64,000 nt of DNA from Clostridium transplantifaecale (GTDB taxonomy: Bacteria > Bacillota > Clostridia > Lachnospirales > Lachnospiraceae): assembly GCF_900626075.1 (NCBI RefSeq), contig NZ_UYZY01000008.1:186001-250000 (forward strand), written 5' to 3'. The translations under genes were made by a program, and so were the position numbers. Under the pieces are notes generated by a model. That model worked only from the letters and a program-made list of their open reading frames with translations. It ran no database searches and had not been told where the DNA came from. This document shows, in pieces, positions 1 through 8,986 of this stretch (the first letter of the stretch is position 1; the number at the start of each line of letters is the position of its first letter).

Positions 1-51
1 CACGCCGCTCATCAACGTCTGGTTTCCGGTTACTTGCTGAAAAAATGTCAT
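1..51 (-). CDS. N-terminus of a small membrane protein, possibly divergent PAP2 family (runs off left edge)
   Basis: An ATG at 51 on the minus strand follows a GGAGA ribosome site with 5 bases between them, and the frame stays open to the window edge, giving 17 residues (MTFFQQVTGNQTLMSGV). The phrase FFQQVTGNQTLMSGV resembles the start of the clostridial divergent PAP2 (YuiD-like) membrane proteins, which begin with a short amphipathic stretch and then a transmembrane helix. Only 51 bases are visible, so the start is reasonably supported but the family is a guess from a short motif. Confidence 0.4.
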   Translation of the reverse strand, partial: MTFFQQVTGNQTLMSGV

Positions 52-113
52 GTTTATCTCCTGTACTTTTCTTTTATCGGCACCAGGGCCATATCTTCCC
101 TTACACGTGATCA

Positions 114-260
114 AAGAGTTCCGCTTGTGGAACTCTTGCGCTGCCGCGCGGTTGCTTCTGCAACCATTTACCTCTGCGCGGCATGTGCATCCTCGCGGAG
201 CTTTTATGATTCATAGGACGTAATTTCCTATGAATCATAAAAGCCCGGCGAGCCGGGCTC
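114..260. terminator. Cluster of hairpins, including the terminator of the HD gene
   Basis: Four perfect inverted repeats lie in 150 bases: 114-122/129-137 (9 bp), 150-155/160-165 (6 bp), 201-218/226-243 (18 bp, 7-base loop) and 242-249/252-259 (8 bp, GC-rich). Read on the minus strand, the GC-rich hairpin is followed directly by TTTTAT, a standard intrinsic terminator for the HD-domain gene that stops at 307. The 18-bp hairpin just beyond it is unusually long and AT-rich. The others fall in the leader of the edge gene. Confidence 0.6.
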
Positions 261-306
261 TTTATACTCATGATAGTGACCTGCACGCATTGCCTGCAGA
301 TTATCG

Positions 307-879
307 TCAGCGTCTGGCCCAGGCCGGACGCAGATTATATAGGAACCAGTCTTTCATCCTTGCGCCTACCTCTGCAAGACCGCAGTATTTGTCGGCATAA
401 ATGATGGTATATCCTTCCTTATATTTCGGAGGAACCGGTGTCAGCGGCCACATATGGCGGAGAATCATGTTCTTCTCCTTCTCTGTCACCTGAAAATACT
501 TCTCGGCATTCTTCATCGCCGTCTTCGGATGCGTAAATCCGTGGAAATATTCTCCTGTCTCCTTTGCGTGGGTATGCCAATCGTAGAGAAACAAATCATG
601 GAGGAGAGCCGCTCTTGCCGCCTGGCGGTAATCCCACCCATATTTCCTGCACATCTTATAGCTCATGTAGGAAACGCGGATGCAATGCTCTTTACAGGTA
701 GTATTCCCGTGCTGGAAGTAATTATCCATGGACTGGAACACAGGGGTTTCCAGAATATCAGCGACGCAGTCCATATAACCGCTGTCCTTTTTATACTCCC
801 CCCGTACGGCCCAGTTGTCGTCTTCCGCCCATCTTCTGACCGCTTCCTTCTCCTGCCGGCTTAACTTTATCTGTTCCAT
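307..879 (-). CDS. HD-domain phosphohydrolase family protein
   Basis: This 190-residue protein has the HD-superfamily pattern: His65 in a helix (TCKEHCIRVSYMS), the His94-Asp95 doublet in ALLHDLFLYDWH and further histidines at 113 and 117 that could complete a metal site. HD proteins hydrolyse nucleotides or phosphoesters; the substrate here cannot be read. Small clostridial HD proteins of this type are usually annotated only as HD family or HDIG. It starts 19 bases after glgA with an AAGGAG site 12 bases upstream, so it is probably co-transcribed with glgA. No signal peptide or membrane segment is seen. Confidence 0.8.
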   Translation of the reverse strand: MEQIKLSRQEKEAVRRWAEDDNWAVRGEYKKDSGYMDCVADILETPVFQSMDNYFQHGNTTCKEHCIRVSYMSYKMCRKYGWDYRQAARAALLHDLFLYDWHTHAKETGEYFHGFTHPKTAMKNAEKYFQVTEKEKNMILRHMWPLTPVPPKYKEGYTIIYADKYCGLAEVGARMKDWFLYNLRPAWARR

Positions 880-898
880 GCTCTAATCGCACTCCTTA

Positions 899-2341
899 CT
901 ATCCAATCAGCCAGTCATAAAGTTCCTGATACTTCATAGCCGATGCATGCCAGGAGAAATCTGCCGCCATGCCCCGGTCTACAATCTTATTCCATTCACG
1001 TTTTTTGTTGTAGAAAACATATTTGGCGTAATAAATACAGTCCAACATCTCATGCGAGTTGTAATTGGCAAACGAAAAACCGGTGCCGGTGCCCTCATAC
1101 TCATTATACGGCCAAACCGTATCTTTTAAACCGCCGGTCTCCCGGACAATCGGTACGGTTCCGTAACGCAGGGCCATAAGCTGGCTCAGTCCGCAGGGTT
1201 CAAACAGGGACGGCATCAGGAAAGCGTCACAGGCTGCATATACCTTGTGCGACAGTTCCTCGGAATAGTAAATATTAGCGGAAACCCTGTCGTTATACTT
1301 CCAGTCATAGTGACGGAACATATTCTCATACTTTTCATCACCGGTGCCCAGAATCACGAGCTGAACGTCCTCCGCACAGATTTCGTCCATCACACTCTGG
1401 ATCAAATCGAATCCCTTCTGATCCGTGAGACGCGAAACAATACCAATCATGAATTTCTTCTCATCCTGTACGAGGCCAAGCTGGGCCTGAAGGTCCTTCT
1501 TGTTCTTCGCCTTCTCCTTACGGAATGTCCTCGCGTTATAATTCTGCGCGATCAGCTTATCCGTCTCAGGATTGAATTCATCATAATCAATACCGTTTAA
1601 AATGCCCCGCAGGCTGTTGCTTCTGGCTCTCATCAGGCCGTCCAGACCCTCGCCGTAAAACGGGGTTTTTATCTCTTCCGCATACGCATTGCTGACGGTC
1701 GTGACAGCGTCGGCAAAAACAAGGCCGCCCTTTAACATATTGCCGTCTTTGTATGCTTCCAGTTTATCAGGTGTGAAGTAGTAATCAGGAAGTTCGGAAA
1801 ATCGCTGGATGGTCTTTACATCCCATACGCCCTGGAACTTCAGATTATGGATTGTCATAACCGATTTAATATCGCGGAAGAATTCGCCGCCGCGGAATTT
1901 ATCTTTCAAGTGTACCGGTATGAGACCGGTCTGCCAGTCATGACAGTGAATGACATCGGGCTTGAACCCGATCACAGGCAGAGACGACAAGGCCGCCTTG
2001 CAGAAAAAGGAGAACTTCTCCAGGTCAAAATACCAGTCCCCATAAGGTTTACTGCCCCAGAAGTAGCTTTCATTGTCAATAAAATAAAAGGTAATTCCCT
2101 CATACTCATACTGCAGTATACCCACATACCGGTTCTGTCCCAGGTAGTCCATGTAGAAATGGCTGACATACTTCATTTCGTTGCGAAAGTTCTCCTTGAT
2201 GCAGAGATACTTTGGTATCATAACCCTCACATCAAAATATTCTTTATCAAAACATTTTGGAAGTGAACCTACAACGTCCGCCAATCCTCCCGTCTTTATA
2301 AACGGAACTGCTTCTGATGCTATAAAGAGAATGTTCTTCAT
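899..2341 (-). CDS. glgA: Glycogen synthase (ADP-glucose type)
   Basis: GlgA transfers glucose from ADP-glucose to the growing alpha-1,4 chain of glycogen. The 480-residue length is typical. The N-terminal GT5 domain begins MKNILFIASEAVPFIKTGGL with the ADP-glucose-binding KTGGLADVVG motif at 16-25; the C-terminal GT1 domain carries the SLFEPCGLSQLMALRYG and TGGLKDTV motifs near 380-410. A GGAGG site precedes the ATG by 6 bases. It lies downstream of spo0A in the same direction with its own possible promoter, so storage-polysaccharide synthesis sits next to the sporulation master regulator. No glgB, glgC or glgP is in view. Confidence 0.96.
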   Translation of the reverse strand: MKNILFIASEAVPFIKTGGLADVVGSLPKCFDKEYFDVRVMIPKYLCIKENFRNEMKYVSHFYMDYLGQNRYVGILQYEYEGITFYFIDNESYFWGSKPYGDWYFDLEKFSFFCKAALSSLPVIGFKPDVIHCHDWQTGLIPVHLKDKFRGGEFFRDIKSVMTIHNLKFQGVWDVKTIQRFSELPDYYFTPDKLEAYKDGNMLKGGLVFADAVTTVSNAYAEEIKTPFYGEGLDGLMRARSNSLRGILNGIDYDEFNPETDKLIAQNYNARTFRKEKAKNKKDLQAQLGLVQDEKKFMIGIVSRLTDQKGFDLIQSVMDEICAEDVQLVILGTGDEKYENMFRHYDWKYNDRVSANIYYSEELSHKVYAACDAFLMPSLFEPCGLSQLMALRYGTVPIVRETGGLKDTVWPYNEYEGTGTGFSFANYNSHEMLDCIYYAKYVFYNKKREWNKIVDRGMAADFSWHASAMKYQELYDWLIG

Positions 2342-2409
2342 AATACTACCTCCCCGGCTACATTATATTGAAAACGTTTCACGTCATACCTCACACGATG
2401 ATTATAATC

Positions 2410-2437
2410 ATTATACAATATAATTATGAATTTAGAA
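2410..2437 (-). promoter_or_regulatory. Possible sigma-A promoter for glgA
   Basis: On the minus strand TTCTAA and TATAAT are separated by 16 bases in an AT-rich stretch, about 70 bases upstream of the glgA start. The -35 is weak. There is no clear terminator between spo0A and this site, so read-through from spo0A is also possible. Confidence 0.35.
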
Positions 2438-2464
2438 AGTAGTATCAGAATTTTTTCAGTCCGC

Positions 2465-3271
2465 TTAGTTCATTCTGCGGTAATCCAGGCGAATCTTATC
2501 CACAATCAGGGCGATGAATTCCGAGTTGGTCGGCTTGCCTTTTCCCGTGCTCACCGTGTAACCGAACAGTTCGTTGATTGTATCCATCTTTCCCCTGCTC
2601 CATGCCACTTCAATCGCATGGCGGATCGCGCGTTCCACACGGCTTGGCGTTGTCTGGTGTTTCTTTGCAATAGTCGGATACAGGATTTTTGTCACCGATG
2701 CAAGCATCTCTTTATCACTGACGGACATAATAATAGCATCCCGCAGATACTGGTAACCTTTGATATGGGCCGGGATGCCAATCTCATGAAGCATCTGAGT
2801 TACATCATTTTCCAGATTCTGCTCCATATAATCCGATTTATTTACATAAGGTTTCACTTTTCTGCTTCCCGCAAGCATGGTTGTTTTATTTTTATAACCC
2901 GACAGTCTTCTCAGTTTGTCGAGGACGCTGTCCCTGGTAAAAGGCTTCATGATGTAATAGCTGGCGCCGAGTTTAAAGGCATCTGCTGTCAGATTCTCAC
3001 TGCTGGCCGCCGTTACCATGATGAAAGATGTATTTTCTTTGAATTCTTCGTTGTTTTTTACCTTCTCCATAACCGAGATTCCGTCCATACCCGGCATAAC
3101 TATGTCCAGTAAGACAACATCCGGCTTTGTTCTCAGTATCATATTGTACGCCTCATTACCATTATCCGCCTTTCCAACGACATGATAATCTTTTTCACTC
3201 TCCAGTATTTCGCCAAGCATCTCCAAAGTCTGCCTGTTGTCATCCGCAATCGCAATATTAAGTTCTGCCAT
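2465..3271 (-). CDS. spo0A: Spo0A, sporulation response regulator
   Basis: Spo0A is the phosphorylated master regulator that commits the cell to sporulation. The 268-residue protein has a receiver domain (about 1-120) with acidic residues Asp10/Asp11, phospho-acceptor Asp56 in [13 protein letters not shown] and the MKPF lysine, then the Spo0A-specific C-terminal DNA-binding domain (about 150-268) with the signature [23 protein letters not shown] lies 10 bases before the ATG. In most endospore formers spoIVB sits immediately upstream; here the upstream neighbour is a GH2 gene and spoIVB is 9 kb away. The upstream DNA holds two sigma-A promoters and a 0A box, which indicates autoregulation. Confidence 0.98.
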   Translation of the reverse strand: MAELNIAIADDNRQTLEMLGEILESEKDYHVVGKADNGNEAYNMILRTKPDVVLLDIVMPGMDGISVMEKVKNNEEFKENTSFIMVTAASSENLTADAFKLGASYYIMKPFTRDSVLDKLRRLSGYKNKTTMLAGSRKVKPYVNKSDYMEQNLENDVTQMLHEIGIPAHIKGYQYLRDAIIMSVSDKEMLASVTKILYPTIAKKHQTTPSRVERAIRHAIEVAWSRGKMDTINELFGYTVSTGKGKPTNSEFIALIVDKIRLDYRRMN

Positions 3272-3308
3272 GATATACTCTCCTCCTAAAATTTAAATGG
3301 TAATGATG

Positions 3309-3338
3309 ATTATAGACTCGACCCCGTTTTTCTTTCAA
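3309..3338 (-). promoter_or_regulatory. Proximal sigma-A promoter of spo0A
   Basis: TTGAAA and TATAAT on the minus strand are separated by 18 bases, placing a start about 35 bases upstream of the spo0A ATG. A 0A box (3357-3363) lies just upstream of the -35, where a bound activator could touch polymerase. Confidence 0.6.
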
Positions 3339-3356
3339 CTCGATCTCACCGCATAA

Positions 3357-3363
3357 TTCGACA
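3357..3363 (-). promoter_or_regulatory. Spo0A binding site (0A box)
   Basis: The minus strand reads TGTCGAA, an exact match to the Spo0A consensus, about 19 bases upstream of the proximal spo0A -35 element. This position fits activation of its own gene by Spo0A~P. Confidence 0.6.
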
Positions 3364-3455
3364 CGAAATGTCACAAAAAAGCTGATACAGAATAGGTGTT
3401 CTCCCGGGTAAAAATCGGGAGACTCCTGTCACATTTCCCTTTTACGGCAATTCCT

Positions 3456-3484
3456 ATTATAACGGATACTTGCCTTTTGTGCAA
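3456..3484 (-). promoter_or_regulatory. Distal sigma-A promoter of spo0A
   Basis: TTGCAC and TATAAT on the minus strand with a 17-base spacer, about 185 bases upstream of spo0A and downstream of the GH2 operon terminator. A hairpin (3400-3421, CTCCCG/CGGGAG) lies in the leader between the two promoters. Confidence 0.55.
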
Positions 3485-3532
3485 AATGTTGTCGGAATTT
3501 TTTTCAGGACGTTAGCAGGTTTCTGCTGAGAG

Positions 3533-3560
3533 AAAAAGCGGCAGTTTACCACGCTGCCGC
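3533..3560 (-). terminator. Terminator of the sugar-transport/GH2 operon
   Basis: GCGGCAG and CTGCCGC (7 bp) are followed on the minus strand by TTTTTCTC. The hairpin overlaps the last codons and stop of the GH2 gene, and it insulates spo0A from the upstream operon. Confidence 0.75.
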
Positions 3561-5348
3561 TTCACCTTTCGTAACCCTGTCAAACATCTCATAAAGCTTT
3601 TTATTCAGCTTCCGGACTTTCTCTACCTGCAGTTTGTCAACCTCCCGGTCATATGTCATGACACCGTTGATCTCCTCTTCGATATCGCTGGTCTGCGTAT
3701 AGATGGCGCTGCACAGGCCGTGCTCCAGGTTCGGGTATATTTCTTCCTCCCACAGCCGTTTATAGTTCTCCGTAAGCTCCTCAGAGGAATGGTAGTGCTG
3801 GTAGCCGAATTCTTTTTCACACGGCAGATGACCTTCCACCGGATAGGCATACCCCCCGTATTCGGTCAGAGCGACCGCCCGGTCTTCCTGAGGTTTTACT
3901 TTCAGCTTGTGGACATAATTGTGGATGCTGTACATATCCCCGCCCCTCTGGTCAAACCAGCCGCATGCCTCGTTGATCAGCCTGGTGTTATCGATTCTCC
4001 GGATTCTCTCCGTCGCTTTCGGGGCGTCAAACTGCCCCCAGCCCTCGTTGAAAGGAACCCACACTGCAATGCTGGGATAATTGTACAGGGTGCGCACCAT
4101 TCCATCCAGATCAGTATAATACTGCTCGCGCCCCTCCCTGTCTTTCCTCCTGAACATGCCATAGTGGTGATCGCTCACGCCTCTGGCAAACCGATCGGAT
4201 GCGTTCGGCAGATGGGTCACGAAAACCATGTTATATTCTCCTCCGCCGTTCGGCATATCCTGCCAGACAATCATGCCGAGTCTGTCACAGTGATAGTAAA
4301 ACCGCTCCGGCTCAATCTTGACATGCTTGCGGATTGTGTTGTACCCCATCTCCTTCAGTTTGACAATGTCGTATATCAGCGCTTCGTCGCTGGGCGCGGT
4401 AAGAAGACTCTCCGGCCAGTAGCCCTGATCCAGAATGCCGTTAAAAAAGTACGGTTTATTGTTTAAAAAGAATCTTAAAATGCCTTTTTTGTCCCTGCCG
4501 GACGATATTTTACGCATTCCGAAGTAAGAGGACACCTCATCCTCCCCCAGTTTGATTTTCAGATCGTAGAGGTGGGGATCGTCGGGAGTCCAGGCCCTGA
4601 AACCGTAAAGTTTTATCACAATCTCCCGGCCTGTGTCCGTCACGGCCTCCCCAACCGGCGTTCCTCCGTCGTAAATTTCCAGTTTTACCTTCCCACCGCC
4701 CGAAACATCCCTGTTGGAGTGTACCGTGATCTTCACGGCGCTTTCATCAAACAAGGGAGTAATCTTTACCTCCGTGATATAATCCTCCGCCACGCTCTCC
4801 ATCCAGACGGTTTTCCAGATTCCGCTCTGGGGGGTATAAAAAAGTGAGCCATATTTTCCTTTTTTCTCAAGTTTCTGTTTTCCCCGCGCATGAGGCGAAA
4901 GTTCCGTCCTGTCGGTGACGCGGAGTGCAATCTCGTTCTCCCCCTCGCGGAGTTTATCCGTTATGTCGAAAGAGAACGGCAGGTAGCCTCCCTTATGTCC
5001 CCCCGTCTCCGCACCATTGACATACAGGATACACTCCTGATCGACGGCCCCGAAATGGAGAAGGATCCTGTTCTTCCTGAAACCGGACGGGACGGTAATT
5101 TTTTTTCTGTAATGCAGATACTGATGGGGCATCAGAATTTTCCCCACACCGGACAACATTGTCTCCGGCGAAAATGGCACCAGGATCGTACCATCGTAAG
5201 ATTCCGCCGTTTCCGACTCACTGATACAGTATTCCCACTCCCCGTTCAGGTTGAGATAACTGTCCCTCACAAGGTTCGGACGGGGGTATTCCGGCAAAAT
5301 ATGTTCTGTATCGAGTTCTTTTCCCCACCTGCTGACTAGTTGAATCAT
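3546..5348 (-). CDS. Glycoside hydrolase family 2 protein (beta-galactosidase/glucuronidase-like)
   Basis: A retaining glycosidase of the GH2 family: sugar-binding jelly-roll (about 20-190), Ig-like domain (190-285) and TIM barrel (285-600). The acid/base is Glu435 in VPFNEGWGQ and the nucleophile Glu496 in ALTEYGG. At 600 residues it is shorter than LacZ and close to glucuronidase or small GH2 enzymes. No signal peptide, so it works inside the cell on sugars brought in by the adjacent ABC importer. Its ATG overlaps the upstream permease stop (ATGA), so it is translationally coupled. The substrate is not fixed by sequence; because the importer looks like the galactofuranose type, a furanosidase is one possibility. 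Confidence 0.9.
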   Translation of the reverse strand: MIQLVSRWGKELDTEHILPEYPRPNLVRDSYLNLNGEWEYCISESETAESYDGTILVPFSPETMLSGVGKILMPHQYLHYRKKITVPSGFRKNRILLHFGAVDQECILYVNGAETGGHKGGYLPFSFDITDKLREGENEIALRVTDRTELSPHARGKQKLEKKGKYGSLFYTPQSGIWKTVWMESVAEDYITEVKITPLFDESAVKITVHSNRDVSGGGKVKLEIYDGGTPVGEAVTDTGREIVIKLYGFRAWTPDDPHLYDLKIKLGEDEVSSYFGMRKISSGRDKKGILRFFLNNKPYFFNGILDQGYWPESLLTAPSDEALIYDIVKLKEMGYNTIRKHVKIEPERFYYHCDRLGMIVWQDMPNGGGEYNMVFVTHLPNASDRFARGVSDHHYGMFRRKDREGREQYYTDLDGMVRTLYNYPSIAVWVPFNEGWGQFDAPKATERIRRIDNTRLINEACGWFDQRGGDMYSIHNYVHKLKVKPQEDRAVALTEYGGYAYPVEGHLPCEKEFGYQHYHSSEELTENYKRLWEEEIYPNLEHGLCSAIYTQTSDIEEEINGVMTYDREVDKLQVEKVRKLNKKLYEMFDRVTKGEAAAW

Positions 5349-6349
5349 GATTCACCCACCTGTTTCTTTTTGATTTTAATTGTCTGAAACACTTCAGACT
5401 GGACTCCGACGGAAATCAGCACCAGCATGCCCATGATGATTGACTGCCAGTGAACGGAAATACTGGTCGGAAGATATGTAAATATTGTGTTGATAATAAA
5501 ATAAATCAAAATGCCGAAGAATGCGCCGGAAAATTTCCCTTCCCCGCCGGACAGCTTCACGCCGCCGATCGCGCACATTGCAATCGCATACGTCTCATAC
5601 ACATTACCCGCGCTCAGAGTCGCGCTGCCGCTGCTGGATGCCAGGAGTACGCCGGAGAGCGCCGCAATAAAGCCGGAGCAGACGAATGCCTTGATTTTAA
5701 TCCGGTCCACGTCGATTCCCATCATCCTGGCCGCCTCGCAGTTTCCCCCCACTGCATACATTCCCATACCGAACTTCGTATGCCTGGAAATATACATGCA
5801 GATGAAAGTGATAACAAAAAGAAGCGGAATCAGGATTGAGATACCGCTGTTCATCCCCGGTATCATCCCTTTTAGAATCTTTGTATTAGCAAATGTGAGC
5901 ACCCCTCCCGTGATTGCAACCGACTTTTTGGCCGCAATCAGAATTACTCCGCGGAGGGCAAACAGCATCGCCAGGGAAGCAATCCAGGACGAGATCCTCA
6001 TTTTGGTGACCATCAGACCGATTAAAAGCCCGGATGCCACACCGACCATGAGGCCGCAGAAGATTCCGAAAACAGGGTTAACCTGAGCGGTAATTCCCAT
6101 TACCACTCCACTGAGGGCAAACACGGCGCCGACGGAAAGATCGATCTCGGCGCACAAAATGACAAATGTCATGCCCAGTGCCAGAAAACCGCCGTTTTTC
6201 GCCGCCTTTAGAAGAATATTAAATACATTGGCCGTCGTCAAAAAGTTTTTATCTTTGAAAATAATACTTGTCGCAATCACTAAAAGCAGGAATGCTAAGA
6301 TAGTACTTTTTGAATAAAATGAATTATATATTTTTTTTATTGATTTCAT
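5345..6349 (-). CDS. Sugar ABC transporter permease (YjfF/RbsC type)
   Basis: Inner-membrane permease of the BPD_transp_2 (RbsC) family, 334 residues with about nine to ten hydrophobic helices and the family signature GGVKLSGGEGKFSGAFFG near the C-terminus. An open frame extends 16 residues further, but GGAGG lies 8 bases before the ATG at 6349 and the longer version overlaps the preceding gene, so 6349 is chosen. It is the second of two different permeases, as in E. coli YtfT-YjfF, and probably forms a heterodimer with its neighbour. It overlaps the GH2 start by four bases. Confidence 0.92.
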   Translation of the reverse strand: MKSIKKIYNSFYSKSTILAFLLLVIATSIIFKDKNFLTTANVFNILLKAAKNGGFLALGMTFVILCAEIDLSVGAVFALSGVVMGITAQVNPVFGIFCGLMVGVASGLLIGLMVTKMRISSWIASLAMLFALRGVILIAAKKSVAITGGVLTFANTKILKGMIPGMNSGISILIPLLFVITFICMYISRHTKFGMGMYAVGGNCEAARMMGIDVDRIKIKAFVCSGFIAALSGVLLASSSGSATLSAGNVYETYAIAMCAIGGVKLSGGEGKFSGAFFGILIYFIINTIFTYLPTSISVHWQSIIMGMLVLISVGVQSEVFQTIKIKKKQVGES

Positions 6350-6362
6350 ACTTCTTAACCTC

Positions 6363-7322
6363 CTACTTCGCTTGTTCTCTCTGGATAAATACTGCAAACA
6401 CGATAATCGCCGCCTTGAACACCTGGGCGTACTGATCCGGTATATCGTTCATAACGCAGGTGAGGGTAATCATCTGCATGATTAAGGCTCCCACAACGGT
6501 TCCGAGAACATGGGCTTTTCCTCCTGTCATCGGCGTGCCTCCGATTACAACGGCCGCGATCGCGTCTAACTCCGCCAGCTGTCCCAGAGAACTGCCCGCA
6601 GCCACAGATACCTTGGCCGCCTGGAAAATCCCGGCAAAAGCCGCAAAGAATGTGCTGAGGCCGTATACAATCATCAGCGTCCTGGCCGTGTTGATTCCCG
6701 CCAGGGAACTGGATTTCATATTGTCTCCGACGGCCTGGATCTGCCTGCCAAGCACAGTTTTTTCAATCATGATAAAGACGGCCGCCACAGAAATGACAAT
6801 GGGCACAATCTGCACCGGAATCACGCCTCCAAACTTATACGTTCCCCACAGGGAAAGCTGTTTTCCCACGGCGCCTAGTTTATTAAAATAAATATCTCTT
6901 CCTCCGCACAGAACCTGGGCCACTCCCCTCAGGCCCAGCATCAGGCCCAGTGTGATGACCATGGCCTGCAGCTTCAGTTTTCCGACCATAATGCCGGTAA
7001 AACAGCCCACCAGGACCGATACGGCAACTGCGGCCAATACGGCAGGGATTAGGCCCGTATCCGGCATCAGCCTGGCTGTCAGGACTCCCGCCAGAGCCAT
7101 GACGGAACCGACGGAAATATCGATTCCTCCCGTGGAGATGACAAGCGTCATTCCCATTCCGCAGAGAATTGTGGGACAGAGCTGCGTAATTACGTTGTTC
7201 AGATTGCCTATCCTGAAAAAGTTGGGGGTAAACAGAGAATTCAGCAGGATAAAGAACAGGAGCAGCGTAATTGCACTGTATTTTTTTACAAGCTGGAAAT
7301 AATCCTGTTTTGTCTTATTCAT
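6363..7322 (-). CDS. Sugar ABC transporter permease (YtfT/RbsC type)
   Basis: First of two RbsC-family permeases, 319 residues, with the conserved STGGIDISVGSVMAL segment and the VVIGGTPMTGGKAHVLG loop that contacts the ATPase. The open frame begins five codons earlier at a GTG, but the ATG at 7322 has GAGGGA about 8 bases upstream and starts just before the ATPase stop codon, so the two are coupled. Gene order (binding protein, ATPase, permease, permease) matches ytfQ-ytfR-ytfT-yjfF. Confidence 0.92.
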   Translation of the reverse strand: MNKTKQDYFQLVKKYSAITLLLFFILLNSLFTPNFFRIGNLNNVITQLCPTILCGMGMTLVISTGGIDISVGSVMALAGVLTARLMPDTGLIPAVLAAVAVSVLVGCFTGIMVGKLKLQAMVITLGLMLGLRGVAQVLCGGRDIYFNKLGAVGKQLSLWGTYKFGGVIPVQIVPIVISVAAVFIMIEKTVLGRQIQAVGDNMKSSSLAGINTARTLMIVYGLSTFFAAFAGIFQAAKVSVAAGSSLGQLAELDAIAAVVIGGTPMTGGKAHVLGTVVGALIMQMITLTCVMNDIPDQYAQVFKAAIIVFAVFIQREQAK

Positions 7323-8838
7323 GCACTTTTCCCTCACTTTCGCTGCCTCTTGCGATGGTTTCCATCACCCTGTCCTGGCTGATATTGTCTCCGACCAGTT
7401 CATCTATGACTTTTCCCTCCCGCATGACGATGATTCTGTCACAGTTCCGCTCAAGCTCCGCAATCTCTGATGAGATCATCAGAACGGAGATTCCGCTTTT
7501 TGAAAACTCCTGGATCAGCTGCTCAATCTCGGCCTTGGCCCCCACGTCAATTCCTCTTGTAGGCTCATCCAGGATCATCAGTTTCGGGTTCATGCACATC
7601 CATCTGGCCAGAAGCACCTTCTGCTGGTTGCCGCCGCTCAGGTTGCAGATTGCCTGCTCCGGGGACGGCGTCTTAATCTTCAGGCGCTCAATATATGTAT
7701 TTACAATCTCCTCCTGCTCCTTCGTCTTGACAAAGCCGAACGAGTTCAGCTTCGGAAGCAGGGCAATCGTGATGTTTTCTTTTACCGACAGATGGGGAAT
7801 AATTCCTTCTGTCTTTCTGTCTTCCGTACAGAAACCCATTCCCTTTTTGATCGCATCGGACGGTGAATGGATAGCGGCGGGTTCACCCCACCAGAAAATC
7901 TCGCCCTCGTCCGGTACACTGCTCCCAAATAGCACCTGGGCCAGCTCGCTTCTGCCTGAACCGAGAAGGCCGGCAAGGCCTACCACCTCTCCCTGCCTGA
8001 TCTCTATATCAATTCCGTTCAGCCTCATCCCCTGACGGATCCGTTTCATCCCAGCTATCACCGGGGCTTTAGTAAATGCGTAGCCCTGCTTATTCCTTTC
8101 AAGTTCTACTGTATCCCTTCCCACCATCAGCGATATCAGCTTAAGCTGATCCAAATCACCGACATTATATTCACCCACATATTCTCCGTCCTTAAAAACA
8201 GTCAGACGGTCACAGATTTCAAATATCTCATCCAGTTTATGGCTGATAAAAATCACACTTATTCCTCTTGCCTTCAGTTGTCTGATAATTCCAAACAACA
8301 CCTGCACCTCATGGGTATCCAGCGAGGAGGTGGGTTCATCCATAATAACAAGTTTTGCATTGATGCTGACCGCCCTGGCAATAGCCACCATCTGCTGGAT
8401 TGCCGTCGAATAGTTTTTTAATGGCCTTGTCACATCTATCTCAATTCCCAATTCCTCCAAAATCCTCTTTGCCTCGGCAATCATCGACTTTCTGTCAATG
8501 CTCCCGAATTTTGTTCTGGGTTCGCGCCCCAGAAACAGATTTTCATATACCGTCTGAAATAAAACCAGGTTCAGTTCCTGGTAGATAGTGGATATTCCTT
8601 TCCCGTTCGCCTCAATCGGAGTCTTTGCATTAATCTCCTGGCCGTCAAAACGTATCGTTCCTCCATTCTTCTGGTAAATTCCGGTCAGCACCTTGATCAG
8701 GGTCGATTTGCCGGCGCCGTTTTCTCCCATCAGAGCATGGATTTCCCCTTTATTCACCGTTAAATTGACGCCCTTCAGCGCGCGGACTCCCGGAAACGTC
8801 TTTTCCAGACCTTTTATTTCCAGCAAAACTTCTGCCAT
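7315..8838 (-). CDS. Sugar ABC transporter ATPase, two nucleotide-binding domains (YtfR/RbsA/MglA type)
   Basis: Drives import of a monosaccharide at the cytoplasmic face. The 507-residue protein is two fused ABC domains: the first with Walker A GENGAGKST (38-46), the second with the signature LSGGNQQKVLLARW and Walker B LMILDEPTRGIDVGA, the usual RbsA/MglA/YtfR layout in which the second Walker A is degenerate (GLLGSGRSELA). AAGGAG precedes the ATG. It follows the binding protein after an intrinsic terminator, which would lower its level relative to the binding protein. Confidence 0.95.
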   Translation of the reverse strand: MAEVLLEIKGLEKTFPGVRALKGVNLTVNKGEIHALMGENGAGKSTLIKVLTGIYQKNGGTIRFDGQEINAKTPIEANGKGISTIYQELNLVLFQTVYENLFLGREPRTKFGSIDRKSMIAEAKRILEELGIEIDVTRPLKNYSTAIQQMVAIARAVSINAKLVIMDEPTSSLDTHEVQVLFGIIRQLKARGISVIFISHKLDEIFEICDRLTVFKDGEYVGEYNVGDLDQLKLISLMVGRDTVELERNKQGYAFTKAPVIAGMKRIRQGMRLNGIDIEIRQGEVVGLAGLLGSGRSELAQVLFGSSVPDEGEIFWWGEPAAIHSPSDAIKKGMGFCTEDRKTEGIIPHLSVKENITIALLPKLNSFGFVKTKEQEEIVNTYIERLKIKTPSPEQAICNLSGGNQQKVLLARWMCMNPKLMILDEPTRGIDVGAKAEIEQLIQEFSKSGISVLMISSEIAELERNCDRIIVMREGKVIDELVGDNISQDRVMETIARGSESEGKVHE

Positions 8839-8852
8839 AAACTTCTCCTTTC

Positions 8853-8890
8853 AAAAAGGCTGCCGCAAAAATAAACAATTTCTGCGGCAG
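8853..8890 (-). terminator. Attenuating terminator between binding-protein and ATPase genes
   Basis: CTGCCGCA (8890-8883) pairs with TGCGGCAG (8867-8860), followed on the minus strand by CCTTTTT. It lies inside the operon just ahead of the ATPase ribosome site, so partial read-through would give excess binding protein, a usual design for ABC importers. Confidence 0.7.
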
Positions 8891-8986
8891 TCTTTTTTGT
8901 GTGCCCGGATATATCGTTTGTAAAATCGTTTGAAACAATCAGTATTTTCTCAGCCAACATCCTGCGGAACACTTTTTTAACAGTTT

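Noticed and set aside
2426-3112. 228-codon open frame on the plus strand
   Set aside because: Antisense to spo0A, which is certain from its motifs.
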